From contig CM072515.1 in assembly GCA_036898135.1 (NCBI GenBank), forward strand, positions 69,334,567 to 69,398,566: DNA of 64,000 nt, read 5' to 3'. The translations under genes and the position numbers were made by a program. Source of the stretch: Oncomelania hupensis (taxonomy: Eukaryota > Mollusca > Gastropoda > Littorinimorpha > Pomatiopsidae). Positions 24,327 to 37,690 of the stretch are shown here, piece by piece (the stretch's first letter is position 1; each line of letters opens with the position of its first letter). The notes under the pieces were generated by a model. That model did not search any database. It was not told the DNA's origin and was given only the letters and a program-made list of their open reading frames with translations.

Positions 24327-24985
24327 TGTTGTGATTGTTGTTAAAATTATTATTTAATGTATTGAATTTATTTATAAATACAATAAGACAATTTATTACA
24401 AGGACAGATTCAAAGGTATGGTTTATAGCCAAAAATCTCATCTCCATCCTTGTTTGAATCTGAATCTGTCTCTCTGTCTCTCTCTGTCTCCTACTCGCCC
24501 CTTTACCCTGCTCGACCAGGAAAAAAAAGTCATTTTTTATCCTCCCTGTATCCTTCTGGACAAGGAACAATCCTGTCTCCTGATCCTCCCTTCCAGCATG
24601 AAAACGACTAAACTTATTTTACCCCTCGTCTTATGTAAGTTGTCGCTTATTTCACCCCACTCACCCCTTTCCCCCAGTGACATCCCCAGTCGTCCCTTTT
24701 ACCTTACGTAACCAAAGTTAACAGGTATATAATGTGAAAGTTAGTGCGTCTCGATAGTACGATGGGAATAGCCGTTCGATGTTTCCAGCCTTATTCGTGA
24801 TACTGCGTCATGTAGTATTATCTTGAATAAAGTTGACATGTACACTTTGAAAGTTAGTGCTGTAGGATCTTGTCTGCTTGTGTGTCCGCTCTTTAAGGCT
24901 TTTGATATCGGATGTTGCTGTCGTTGCCAAAGAGAGTTAGAAACTTTGTGTAAAACACGAGAATAAGTTGTCTCGTTTATTGGGA
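24327..24985. other. No recognisable feature
   Basis: Pyrimidine-rich mixed sequence, nothing recognised. Confidence 0.5.
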
Positions 24986-24991
24986 TGGATT

Positions 24992-25215
24992 AAACGTGGG
25001 CTCGATACATTTAAAAAAAAGCTCCAGCGTCCCTTGCATTGGATGCCTTTATTGTAAAGTGACCGGCTGGTGGACTGCCTACAGTGTTACCGTTAGAGTT
25101 GTTTCAGCAGATATTTTATATGAATCGGGGGTGAGTCCTTTCCAACCAAGTTATGGTCCTGAGTTGGTGGTCCTGATTCAGCTCTATGCAGTCCACTGGA
25201 CCTTATAAACAATGA
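24992..25215 (+). mobile_element. Retroposon family A, diverged fragment
   Basis: Matches the family's last ~220 bp with many substitutions (GCCTTTATTGTAAAGTGACC, GTTGTTTCAGCAGAT). It keeps the outer GGTCC...GGACC hairpin stem although its inner stem has changed. An older copy than the others. Confidence 0.75.
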
Positions 25216-25729
25216 ATAACTAGCTATTGCGATGAAATTGGATTTAGTGATAGCAGCATCTTGGAGTTTGCCAAAGATGCTGAAACTGAATGTATGGATA
25301 TTATCATGGATATTATCAATGGTTATCCGACAATATAAAGTGTAATGTGAGGAAATTAGCAAAAATGTCACAGGTTTTAATTTACAGACCTGCCTACTGC
25401 TACGATTTTGCCGTAGCAGCTACGAAAAATAAAGCTCTGCTACGATGCTACGGCAAACATAAAATTACTACGGGAATTTAAAAAAATCCGACTTTTTTTT
25501 TTTTTAAACTCTTTACCGGGCGTAGAGGCCGAAGGTCTAAACAGGCAAAACGCCCAAAAGCGTCCGTATCAACCACTGTTATATTCTCGCGTTGTTTGAA
25601 AGATTGCGAGACTTCCGGCAATTGACTTTCGGTTCATTCTGTTGTGAAAACAATCGACTGCATTTCCACAAGTTTTCTCTTTGATGCATTCGTTTTTTCG
25701 ATTTTATTTCTCCAATTTTTTGAGAGCAA

Positions 25730-26020
25730 GTGTCTAGAATGGATGGTTTGGATTCTTCGACTGGTGAAGGAGAGTTTACAGGCTTCCATTTATTAGACAT
25801 TGCAGTGAGAGAAATGGACTTGGAGGAAGAGATCGGTACTGACATTAGTGTCAGTAGCATGTATGTATCAGATCTTTCAGATGGGCAGGGAAGTGAAGAT
25901 AAGAAGGAGGCTTGTTTGGACTTTTTAAAACATTTTTTTTCAATTTTTGTAAACACATGGAGTAATAAAAAAACAAGACATGACAAGAGAAGAATAAAAA
26001 GGTATATAATCAAAAGATAA
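25730..26020 (+). pseudogene. Possible N-terminal remnant of hAT ORF
   Basis: A 96-codon frame with an acidic N-terminus (MDLEEEIGTD) inside the hAT boundaries. No BED finger or catalytic residue is visible. It lies where an N-terminal exon would be expected, and the catalytic core between it and the C-terminal segment is missing. The assignment is positional only. Confidence 0.3.
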
Positions 26021-26279
26021 TTTATTTCTGTTCATTTTGCATTTTATTTCATTTAAATCTATGCACTAATACCTAAGATGTGGTTTTTCTACTAACGTAC
26101 TCCGAAATATCTATACAATTATAAGATTTCTTGCCTGTTTAGAGCTAAAAAAAAAAAAAAAAAAAAAAAAAAAAGACAAACGTGTGCCCAGTAAAGGGTT
26201 ACCTTTTTTTTAAATTTGGGGTTTGTCTCAGCCAATTGTGCGCGTAGAAAGTAGAACTTCCGTTATTTCTAAAGTCCAT

Positions 26280-26566
26280 CGTACACGATGCAGACAGGGC
26301 GTGACCAATCAGACGGCTCTTTTTCTATTTCCCTTTGTTAAAACGTGGTGTCCATCCTCACAATTCCACACTCAAGCGCTCACTGCGAAAGAGTTTTCTC
26401 ATGTGTGAGGAAGAACAGAACTGACCAAAGAGCAAGCTTGGGAGAGGACACTATGGAGGCTCTGATGGTGGTGAAGAGTCAGCCAGATGGCATTTTAAAC
26501 AGGCATCTGACCAAAGAAGACCTTGTTAAACTCAATAGCTGTTATGCTGACTCTCTGCGAAAGTAA
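26280..26566 (+). pseudogene. hAT transposase C-terminal dimerisation domain
   Basis: The frame includes ILTIPHSSAHCERVFSCVRK, followed by NRTDQRASLGEDTMEALMVV. This is the hAT-C signature: a short Pro-Ser segment, an E-R-x-F-S core, then an R-x-x-L block. Known hAT proteins use it to dimerise. The RNase H-like catalytic domain that should precede it is absent, so no functional transposase can be made. An A-run at about 26147-26174 and broken frames separate it from the upstream remnant. Confidence 0.75.
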
Positions 26567-26801
26567 ACAGTAAACCCCGACACCAAGTATTGTATTTCTT
26601 ATTATGTGTGCTGAGGCAGGTAGAGACTGATTTTGTGCTTTCTCAAAACGTTTTCAATGTTAAAATATATATTTTAAGTACACAATTAACTTGTCGTGGC
26701 GTTCTACATCGGCGGTTGTGCATGCTACTGAAAACCTGGCTTTGCTACTGAAAACTAAACCTTTTGCTACTGATTTAAAGAATTGTAGGTAGGCAGGTCT
26801 G

Positions 26802-27036
26802 TTTAATGCACGTCTGAAGCCAATAATTGTAATACAAACGGTTGATTTATCGAATTGACCCCTACTCTGCTCACAACATCGGTAGCGCCTGTTCTGTTTT
26901 GAAAATTTCAGAAGTCTACACTGTTCTTGCTTTTAAATAGGATTAGGGATAAGAAGTATAATTGTTTCAAGGAAAATTTGTTAATGTCTGTTACTTAGGC
27001 TACTAGTCTGTGATAATTGAATAGACAGAGTGGTGG

Positions 27037-27040
<4 letters not shown>
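26802..27040. other. No recognisable feature
   Basis: Unique-looking sequence between the hAT element and a CT array. Confidence 0.5.

Positions 27041-27093
<53 letters not shown>
27041..27093. repeat. (CT)n microsatellite
   Basis: Pure TC run. Confidence 0.95.
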
Positions 27094-27094
<1 letters not shown>

Positions 27095-28698
27095 ACCTCT
27101 CATTCCCCCCTCACGCTCATTCTCTAGCCACGCTCTTGCCCAGTGAAAATAGAGGGTCCCGAGGTCGATGGTGTTGACATGAATATAACCGGTGATTGTG
27201 AATGACTATAATTTTATGATCTTCATCGTTAAAACATTGCACACCAATCAGTACATGATGCTAGAAGCGTCAGGTCTACAGTTGTTTATGCAAAAGTCAA
27301 GTGTGCAGCAACAAAAAGAAGACGGTGTTGTCAATCTGTAAAGAGCAGTAGTCCTCCAGTGACATTAGCCACAACAAAGACACTGTCGGATTGCGGGCCA
27401 TTTCGAGCAATCCGACTCCGCCTGTGAAAATAGCCCGAGCCACCAGATGCCTCCATTCTGGCGGCGAAAACAATAGCGTCAGAGGCGAGTTTTACAGAGA
27501 AGTAAAGAACATTCCGTGGGTCAGACTCTGCTCACACCCTTTGAAGAACTAGGTCTCTAATTATTGGCGCGCCGAGATGTGATCGGGAATGTTCTGGTTG
27601 ACGAGATAGCTTCAGAACAACATATTCCTCCTTCTGTGAAAGTATTGCGGAAATGAGCGTCTATCAGCTTACCGCGGGGCGCGTCACGTAGGGTGATGAT
27701 AGGGTCAGAGAGGAGATGGACTTGGATGAGTCTGCTATCTGCCTGTCTGCCCACAGGCAACAACGGGCTACGTCCATGCCAGCTTACGTGCATACAATCT
27801 TAGGTTAACCAAATGGAACACAAAGAAGGAACCAGGCGTAATATTGAATTTGGGTTTAAAACAATTATATTCCATTTTATAGCCTACATCTAAGGCGTAA
27901 CGTTAGCTCTATTACTTTTAATGGGCAGCTTTGTTCCTGTAATGTGTAAAGTTCTGTCGTACAACTTTTCTCAACTCATGCCTGTGAATGAGTATTACGG
28001 GGACCCGTTCTCTCTGTTCCTGTTATAGCCCAATTATCTTGCTACATTTCCTGCCCAAAAGTTTTACTCAACCATTCCACATGCACAGTGGAGAAAAATG
28101 TAGTTTATTTCAAACACAAAACATCTACGTCTAAAGCTGAAGCCACACAAGAAACAACTGGAGCCACACGAGAAACAAACCAAAAAAAAACACGCAACGT
28201 TTGTGAATCACGCCGATATTTTCATGTTTTAATTGTGTTTCACCTTTGACCATGCCTGAAACATCTGTTGGGCAAATTTTGTTTTATAAATGTTTGGTGA
28301 TTTAGAACCTGCTCTATAATATGTGTTGCAACAACGTTTTTGTAGCCAAGCAGAATGCGTTCATTCCGCCATGCGCAGTATTAAATGGTAACGCGAAGTC
28401 GAACAGGATAGTGGCTGAAAAAGAAACTGGAACACTGTCACACTTAGCGACACACGTTATCGAATTTTTTCAAAGCTATGATGCAATTTGGAACAATCTC
28501 ATCATCGCTTTTGGTGCAGTCGGACATGTTTTAACAACCAAAATAGCCGCACAAGGAGAACGCAACTCCAGGAAGATTGCGGAGTTCGCATTGTTTTTGC
28601 GCAGACGTTGCAGATATGTACTTTGCTGTGTGGCTACATGCGTTATTATGCCTTATATTATCATTACAACTTATGTTAATCTGATGAATAAAAATTGA
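27094..28698. other. No recognisable gene
   Basis: About 1.6 kb of mixed sequence. The longest frame (28321-28698, 125 codons, Cys- and hydrophobic-rich C-terminus) shows no domain I recognise, and I cannot support it as a gene. Confidence 0.5.
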
Positions 28699-28699
28699 T

Positions 28700-28728
<29 letters not shown>
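28700..28728. repeat. (CAA)n microsatellite
   Basis: Nine to ten CAA units. Confidence 0.93.
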
Positions 28729-28730
<2 letters not shown>

Positions 28731-29370
28731 CTTATTACACTTTTGAAAACAAGATCGTAAACATGCTGTCGAAACAATGTAGCAGAATTGTTGATTGTGT
28801 GACTTCAGCTTTACCAACAGACTACATCCCGAAGCCGGTAGCGAAAGAGGACGAGTTCGAGGCGCATCAGTCAGGGCACAGTAGGGTAGCAGGCGAGAGT
28901 TGGGGAGGGAAGTGTTTCTATGTATACGCGTCTGATGAGTCCCTGTCAGTCGGGGCCCATTCATGAGCACGCAGCACACTTCACAACCTTCGCACATGAA
29001 TAACTCCTGAATCACGCCTTGTGTCCACTGTCGTACACCATTCAGGTTTGTGCCAAGGAAACTTGAAGACACAATTCAAGCTAATAATGCTGTCTTTCTG
29101 ACTTTCGAACGATTCAAGAGTGAGCAGTATGTAGTGGAGGAAATCGTATTACGGGATCTCTATTCGATTTTAGCTCAAGAAAAGTATTTATAAGCAAGAC
29201 TACAATGCAAGACTACAAATTACAAAACTGAAAGTGAATATTAATTTTATTTTTATTTACTATCATGTATGTAACGGATGTATCAAATTCTGTGCCAAAA
29301 TTAATGAAATGGTTGCGTCAAAAACAGATTTAACAAGATGGCAAGCCATTCAAATGTATATCCAGACATT
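28729..29370. other. No recognisable feature
   Basis: Mixed sequence; short open frames only. Confidence 0.5.
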
Positions 29371-29415
29371 CACACACATAGCTCACAAATACAAATTTTC
29401 AAAAAAGTTAATTCT

Positions 29416-29911
29416 GTTGGCGGTGTAGAGACCGGCCTTTATTGTGTTGGCGGTGATGAGACTGGGCTTTACTGTGTTGACGGTGTTGGGCTTTATTGTG
29501 TTGGCGGTGTTGAGACTGGGCTTTATTGTGTTGGCGGTGTTGAGGCTGGGCTTTATTGTGTTGGCGGTGTTGAGATTGGGCTTTATTGTGTGGGCTTTAT
29601 TGTGTTGGCAGTGTTGAGATTGGGCTTTATTGTGTGGGCTTTATTGTGTTGGCAGTGTTGAGATTGGGCTTTATTGTGTTGGCGGTGTTGAGATTGGGCT
29701 TTATTGTGTTGGCGGTGTTGAGAATGGGCTTTGTTGTGTTGGCGGTGTTGGGCTTTATTCTGTTGGCGGTGTTGAGACTGGGCTTTATTGTGTTGGCGGT
29801 GTTGAGACTGGGCTTTATTGTGTTGGCGGTGTTGAGACTGGGCTTTATTCTGTTGGCGGTGTTGAGACTGGGCTTTATTGTGTTGGCGGTGTTGAGACTG
29901 GGTTTTATCGT
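29416..29911. repeat. 30-bp minisatellite (16 units)
   Basis: Twelve to fourteen full 30-bp units of the type GTTGGCGGTGTTGAGACTGG plus CTTTATTGT, two 24-bp units lacking GAGACT, and two 14-bp partial units. Because 30 is divisible by three, several frames stay open on both strands, giving decapeptide repeats. These are repeat artefacts: the single-copy homologue in family C copy 2 is not coding. Confidence 0.95.
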
Positions 29912-30314
29912 AACGAAGCAAAAGGAACACGTGTAATGAAAGGACACGAGCTGAACGATCTGCAAACAAAACATTATCCAAAACGACTGAGGCATTTTTT
30001 TAGAAAGCGCAAAACGTATTGATAAAATGAAAAAGCACAATAATCACCTTAATCTCTGAGAAAGTACAAAGGATCTAACCTGCTTAACAGTAGTTAAAGT
30101 TAAAAATGATCAATTGCGGTCCAGTTATTCTTGAGATAGGACCGAGAGTGTGTTATGAAAAAATCAAAATTGGAGCGACGGACCGCTCGACTAATCGACA
30201 AACGCGCTGCTACTGAAGAATGCCGCGCCCCATGATATGAAGTGTTTGTATACCTAAACTCACACCATCGCTTTAAGCATTTTTGGGATATTGAGCAAAA
30301 GGTGTTTAGCAACA

Positions 30315-32275
30315 ACGAGATTCCGGCGCCCTAAGAAGAAACCGTGGATCACACCTGACCTTTTGGATCTGTGTGATAAACGAAGAGAGTTGAAAAAGGA
30401 AAAGTACACCTCACAGGAAGCTGATGCCTACCAAAAAATCAACAATTACATCCGAAAAGGCATGCACACAGCAAAGGAGAACTGGATAGAAGATCAATGC
30501 CAGGAAATAGGGAACAGTCTGAACAAGAACAACAGGAAGAAGGCCTATCAGGCTGCAAAAGCGGCTGACAAGTGTTAAACAGCCCAAGGTCTTTACGATC
30601 CAAAGCAAATCTGGCATATGCCTTACAGAAGAACAAGAAGTCTTGGAGAGATGGACAGAGTGCTGCTCTGACCTTTATAACCGCACACCAAACGGGGACC
30701 CATCAGTTCTAGCATATCCCCAGAACAGAGAAGAAGAAGAAATTCTCCCAATTCTCCGAGAGGAAGTTGAGGCAGCAGCGCATTCGCTAAAAAAAGGAAA
30801 GTCAGCGGATTGGACAACATACCCGCGGAATTGCTTAAAGCAGGACGAGAAGCGATCATTGACGCCATCACCATTTTCAGTAACAACATCAGGCAGAGTG
30901 GGGACGGGCCTACACTATGGAACCAGTCGCTTGTCAGCACTCTTCCTAACAAAAGTAACCTTCAGTAGTGTGAAAATTACCGCGCCCTCAGCCTCATCAG
31001 CCATCCCAGCAAGGTCCTCCTCAAAAATAATACTCAACAGGTTGAAACCCCAAGCTGAACAAATCATAGCTGAAGAACAAGCAGGATTCAGGGCAGGGCG
31101 AAATACCACTGAACAGATTTTCAATCTCAGAATAATCTGCGAGAAATACCTACAGCACCAACAACATCTATATCATGTGTTCGTAGACTTCAAGAAAGCA
31201 TTTGACATGCGCCTGGCATGCAGCTCTGTGGGCAACCATGAGAGCTTACAACATCAGCCCTAAAATTATTGAAGTCATCAACAGTCTGTATGACAAGGCT
31301 ACCAGTGCAGTCCTTCACAACTGGTTCAGAAGAACACTCGAGGTGCGTCAAGGAAGCCCACTCTCTCCAACATTCAACATCTTCCTAGAGCTCATCATGT
31401 CAGATGCCCTTGCAGGTCACGAAGGCACAGTCAGCATAGGGCGTAGAGCAATCTCCAACCTCCGTTTTGCGGATGACATTGATGGATTTGCTGGAGAGGA
31501 ACAAGAACTTGAACAGCTGGTACAGAGGCTTGACACCACCTCCAGAGATGGAATGGAAATAAGTGCAGAGAAGACCAAAATGATGACCAACAACACCAAT
31601 AGCATCAATACGGACATCACAGTCCAAGGCCAGTCCCTCAACACAGTGCATAGCTTCAAATATTTAGGAGCCATTGTATTAGGCAAAAGGTCCCGACAGA
31701 AAATCCTCTCCAGTATCGCACAAACAACTGCGGCCCTGACAATGTTAAAGCCCATTTGGAAAGACAGGACTCTCAGTCTACACTCCAAGGTAAGGCTGTT
31801 GCGCTCCCTTGTCATCTCCATCTTTCTATACGCTTGCGAAACATGGACCATCACAGCAGAACTACAACGAAGAATACAAAGCATGGAGATGAGGTGCTAC
31901 AGAAGACTTCTGGGTATTTCCTATACCCAGCATATCAAGCGAAGTCCGGCAGACCATCACACAAGCCATTGGACAACCCGATGACACGCTCACAGTGGGG
32001 AAGAAACGGAAGCTCCGATGGTATGGCCACCTCACCAGAGCATCAGGCCTTGCAAATACCATCCTGCTAGGCACGGTGCAAGGAGGCAGAAGAAGAGGGA
32101 GACAGAAAAAGAGGGGGGGGGGGGTGGGTGGCGGGAGGACAATATTCGAGATTGGATTGGCTTGACACTGAGCGAAGCCATGAGGGTTGCTGAGGTCAGA
32201 GAAAGATGGAGTACGCTGGTTAAACGATCATCTGTGGTGCCCCTACGACCTTTGAATTACGTGATAGGATAGGAT
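30315..32275 (+). pseudogene. RTE-like element, 5'-truncated, frameshifted
   Basis: Corresponds to residues ~380-1035 of the intact element. The PWITP, LPNKS (for LPKKG), VDFKKAFD, RQGSPLSP, FADDIDGF, FKYLG and YACETW motifs are all recognisable, but frameshifts near 30560, 30830, 31200 and 32000 break the ORF, and a G-run at 32113-32125 interrupts the C-terminus. It ends in GGATAGGATAG. The left junction falls in family C at the position occupied by AGCAACAAATAGACTC in copy 2. Confidence 0.88.
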
Positions 32276-32690
32276 AGACTCCAGTGACCTTGACCTTTTT
32301 GCTAGAGCTAATATGATGGCACGGGAGGCAGGCCTCTAACTTAGAGAATGTACCTAGGAAGTTTCATCAAAATCCATTCAGTAGTTCTTGAGACACGGTT
32401 TCCAACGCACAGACCGACAGACAGTACAGACAGTACAGACCGACAGACAGTACAGACCGACAGACAGTACAGACAGATCGACATTTGACTCGTTCTGATT
32501 CTCGGCTATATCAAAGTCTGGAAATACAGCCAGAAAAAAAGTATGAAAACACAACAAAAACCACTAGGGGGAACAAGACGGGAAGAAACACTTACAAAGA
32601 GACAGGATAGGGGCAGGGTAATTGGCATTTAAAATGTATTAAAATGGGTTTGTTTGTAGTGCATGTAAAGAGAGAAAGAGGAGAGAGATG

Positions 32691-32694
<4 letters not shown>

Positions 32695-32753
<59 letters not shown>
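32695..32753. repeat. (GA)n microsatellite
   Basis: Pure GA run. Confidence 0.95.
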
Positions 32754-32756
<3 letters not shown>

Positions 32757-32814
32757 CATTGACATTTGACATTTGGACATCGTCCGTTTACTTCCAAAAA
32801 AAACCCAACATTCA

Positions 32815-34295
<1,481 letters not shown>

Positions 34296-34549
34296 GTCTG
34301 AAACGTGCATGAAATCAACAGGCCTTTGAAATGAGTTATAATATACCCTAGCTTTATTTGATACCGCGAGAAACTCCAGACTCCCTTCAAAGACGCTCCA
34401 ATTACATTTCGCCGCAAGATTCTTTTGTCGTGAAAGTAAGGCCGTCATTTTCCCTAATTTTGTAGGGACGAGTCGTTTTATTTAATCCCTAACAACGCAG
34501 CACAAAGCTGAAGTCATCTTGTTACCTAGTGCACAAGTAAATAGGGTAT

Positions 34550-34737
34550 CAGTTTTGAAAGAGCACAGTGTCCCTTAATTCAGAAAGGGATCCGTCGGTC
34601 CTATTAGATTTGAAAGAGCATAGTATTCCTTAATTCTGGGTGATTAAGAAAGGGGTCCGTCGGTCCTATCAGTTTTGAAGAAGCATAGTGTCCCTTAATT
34701 CTGGATGATTCAGAAAGGGGTCCGTCTGTCCTTCCTG
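34550..34737. repeat. Three-copy tandem repeat (55-65 bp units)
   Basis: Units begin GTTTTGAAAGAGCA at about 34551, 34606 and 34671. Each contains GTGTCCCTTAATTC and GGGGTCCGTC.GTCC; the first lacks a 10-bp segment present in the others. Confidence 0.9.
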
Positions 34738-34789
34738 TATGGGTTACAAAACAAGATTCCAAACCATTGAAAAAGAATTTTTTAGACAT

Positions 34790-35810
34790 TCACCAACATA
34801 GCCGAAAAATAAGCATAGAAAAATAAGCATTTTCAAAAGAAATAATTTTTATGGCGGTGCTAGGACTCGGCTGTTTTCTAACGAAACAAAAGAAAAACCT
34901 ATACTATGGTTCACGATCTAAATTATCTGCAAACCAAAACTTATCCAAACGACTCAGTCAGTTTTTAGAGATGGCGTCAAACGTTGTTGTTGTTTGTTTT
35001 TTTTAAATGCGAAGCACAATGCCCTTGACCTTTCACAAAGTACAAATACGAAAGATGACGAATGCTTTTAGTAGTGAAAGTATCCTAAAAGGAAAAAAAA
35101 AGATTAATTTGGGTTCAGTTGTTCTTGAGATAATGCAAAAAGTGTGTTTTAAACAAAACAAAACAAAGTCGGAGCGATGAAGCAACCGACTGACCTATTG
35201 ACCGACAACCGGATTGCTACTGAAGGATGATTTGAAGTCCTATCCTATCCTATACTATCACGTAACTCAGAGGTCGTAGGGGCACCGCAGATGATCGTTT
35301 AACCAGCGTACGCCATCTTTCCCTGTCCTCAGCAACCCTGATTGTTTCGCTCAGTGTCAAACCAGTCCATTCTCGAATGTTGTCCTCCCACCTCTTTTTC
35401 GGTCTCCCTCTTCTTCTACCTCCTTGCACTCTGCCTTGCAGGATGGTCTTTGCAAGATCTGATGATCTGGTGACGTGGCCATACCATCGGAGTTTCCGTT
35501 TTTTTCACCACTGTGAGCAAGGTCATCGTGTTGTCCAATGGCTTGTGTGATGGTCTGGTTTGAAGTATCTGTGTACTAAAATTTAACAAAATCGCTTCAA
35601 CGGTTCTAGACATATTGAGCAAAAGGTCTTTAGCAACAAATAGACTCAAGCGATCTTGATCTTTGCGATTAAGCAAATATAATAGCACACAAGGCAGGCC
35701 GCTAACTATAGGTAATGTTTCTAGGACGTTTGATCAAAATACTTTCAGAGGCTTTTGAGATATGGCTTTCAAAGGACAGACCGAAATATTGCTCGTTCTG
35801 CTTTCCCCCG
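34790..35810. repeat. Dispersed repeat family C, copy 2 (interrupted)
   Basis: Collinear with copy 1 but with a single copy of the segment that became the 30-bp minisatellite (34853-34883). Interrupted by an RTE insertion at 35239-35558. Copy 1 gives the empty-site sequence for that insertion (CATGATATGAAGTG). Confidence 0.75.
35239..35558 (-). mobile_element. RTE-like element, 320-bp 3' fragment
   Basis: The reverse complement matches the last ~95 codons and tail of the intact element. The exact 8-bp duplication TTTGAAGT flanks it at 35231-35238 and 35559-35566. Confidence 0.9.
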
Positions 35811-36570
35811 ACTATTTCAAAGTATTTGCTGATAAGCCTGGAAATACCAAAAGGTCACAACAACCTGGTACTCGGAAGACCTTGCACGCAAAGTAAATGT
35901 CCTCTCAAGTTACTGGCTATGCTCCACAGTGAGGAGAAGAATAAGAAGATGAAGATAGAGAAAAGATGTTTGTTCTCTTCCACACTGTACGGATTCTAAA
36001 ATAAACAGACGTTGTTGCGTTTTACCTCCACTTGGGTGCTCCAGGGTTTCCATTCTCTTCGTCATAACAATAAAATAAATGTGCATTGCGGCTGGACATA
36101 ATTTCGTACACTTCCTGTGAAATTATTACAGTGCCTTCAGTCCTAATTGATGCTGTTGAAATATTCCTCAAGCCAATCCTGCGCAAGGGGATTTGCAATG
36201 CCAACGACCTTACCATAGGTATGAGCTCTGTAAGAATAGTATAGTAACTTTGTACTCAATTAAAATAATAATGTTGTTTTAAAAGTGCGAAATGAGAACA
36301 ACTCTTGTTTTTAAATGTCACCTTCGTTAAATTCTTGCAAATATATTGATTTGGCCCACGCTCTTAGTATCAAACACCTTCTGCTGGCCAAATTGTCAGT
36401 TGCGATGGGACGTACAGGTCCCACCCCATCCTTTTCTTTGAGATGGTCATCCCGCTCGGCCGTACCGCCAACGGTGAATGCAGACGTTAACTTTCAATGA
36501 TCATTCCCTGTGGCGGTAATGCAGCATGGTGAAGGAGGAAAACGCGCATAATATAATATTGGAAAGAGCT
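35811..36570. other. No recognisable feature
   Basis: Mixed sequence without a supportable gene. Confidence 0.5.
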
Positions 36571-36574
36571 CGAA

Positions 36575-37075
36575 CGTTTCCACACTAGAGCACTACGATC
36601 TAGGGATGAGGTCATAGTAACCAACGTGGACGTCCTGGATTGAGCTGGTCTTGTCAGCATTGAGTCCATGGTTGTGAAGGCCCAATTTCGCTGGACTGGT
36701 CACGTAAGCTTCAATCGCATGGACAAGCACCCGCCTTCCACGCCAAGTTCTCTAACAAGGCCAAAGGAGAACAGGTCGGCCAAAGAAGAGGTACAAAGAC
36801 TGCATCAAAGACATTCTCAAACGCAGTGATTTTCCTCTAAAAGAGCTCGAGATCCTTGCTGGAGATAGGCAGGCAACGCTGGTGTGCCCTGACAAAAGAA
36901 TCTCTTTCCTCCTGTGAAAACAAACGACGGGAGCAAATCACCAGTGCTAGAGAACGCAGGAAGGCCTCCATTTCTGCACCACCAACTGTATCGTTCCAGT
37001 GCCCACATTGCCCCCGAATGTGTACCTCAAGAATTCGACTTTGTCAGCCACATCCGGGGCCCACAAAAGACGTCA
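36575..37075 (+). pseudogene. LINE C-terminus of a third family, decayed
   Basis: Broken frames read VVKAQFRWTGHVSFNRMDKH, then GQRRGTKT, DRQ-like and W-C-A-L segments, ENKRREQITSARERRK and a closing zinc-finger-like CPHCPRMCTSRIRLCQ. This order (RWxGHV, Gly/Arg-rich stretch, DRxxWR-like block, CxxCxxxCxSxxxLxxH) is the C-terminal architecture of a widespread group of APE-type LINE ORFs in fish and invertebrates. At least two frame changes are needed. Confidence 0.65.
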
Positions 37076-37325
37076 GCACAACTAAGATGACACCATCGAC
37101 TCGATGGTCTACCCACCAACATATTGGAAAGAGCACGATCGGCGGTTACCACAATTTGATGTGTAAGAACTTGGCACCAGCCTAGAGTCACTGTGCGTAG
37201 CTGAGACTAGACGAGGTTTACGTTGGCCTCTCCACTGAAAGGAAGTTCTCGGTGAGTCTCATATACGCTGTGTGGCCAAGGGTAGGCGGAGTAGCAGAGA
37301 CTGCTGGGGCACACGCTGATAGATT
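37076..37325. other. No recognisable feature
   Basis: Short unassigned stretch. Confidence 0.5.
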
Positions 37326-37690
37326 TCTGATAGGAGCATGCTTATGTTCACCCCAGACTCATGTTCCCATGCAGGGGTCTATGTTCCACCAACGGTCCTT
37401 AACCTATCGGTTTATGTTCCTTCGGGTCATTTATTTTACTCATGTCTATATTCACCCCCAGGCCTTTGTTTTTGAAGGTCTGTGTCCCCTCCCTCCACCC
37501 TCCCAACCTCATAATTATATTTGTGATGGATTTGAGAACAATATAATAGACCTAGGGAAACTTAAGACTAGAATGGAGAGAACTTTGACCTGGGGGAACA
37601 CGTACCTAGAGATTAGAGAACTATAGACCTGACCGAACATAAACCTAGAACTGGGAGAATATTAGACCTTGGAGAACAGCAGCCTAACCC
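37326..37690. repeat. Degenerate TATGTTCCCC / GACCTGGGGGAACA repeat
   Basis: Variants of TATGTTCACCCCAGACT occur in plus orientation at 37330-37480, and variants of the reverse complement (TAGACCTAGGGAAAC, TGACCTGGGGGAACAC) at 37545-37680. Together they form a degenerate inverted cluster. Confidence 0.45.

Larger units (their letters stand above)
25385..26801 (+). mobile_element. Decayed hAT-like DNA transposon
   Basis: A perfect 13-bp terminal inverted repeat, CAGACCTGCCTAC at 25385-25397 and GTAGGCAGGTCTG at 26789-26801, encloses 1.4 kb that encodes a hAT C-terminal dimerisation segment. Subterminal repeats cluster inside both ends: GCTACG/GTAGC words on the left, and three TTGCTACTGA-type words on the right. 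Such clusters are usual transposase-binding sites in hAT elements. An 8-bp duplication is not clean (TTTAAT occurs on both sides, offset by one base). Confidence 0.75.
29375..32480. repeat. Dispersed repeat family C, copy 1 (interrupted)
   Basis: Homologous to 34790-35810. Shared landmarks: ATTTTCAAAA..., GGCGGTG..GAGAC, ATCTGCAAAC, CCAAAACGACT / CCAAACGACT, TTCTTGAGATA, ATTGAGCAAAAGGT.TTTAGC, GGCAGGCC and CATCAAAAT / GATCAAAAT. It ends in a GACAGACAGTACAGAC-rich tail. A minisatellite (29416-29911) and an RTE copy (about 30315-32275) lie inside it. The class is unknown; the GACAG-rich ending is common among invertebrate interspersed repeats. Confidence 0.75.

Noticed and set aside
28321..28698. 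125-codon open frame
   Set aside because: No recognisable domain or homologue motif; consistent with chance.
29416..29911. CRISPR-like regular array
   Set aside because: Units are contiguous with no unique spacers; this is a minisatellite in a metazoan genome.
29338..30040. Decapeptide-repeat proteins on both strands
   Set aside because: By-product of a 30-bp minisatellite; the single-copy paralogue is not coding.
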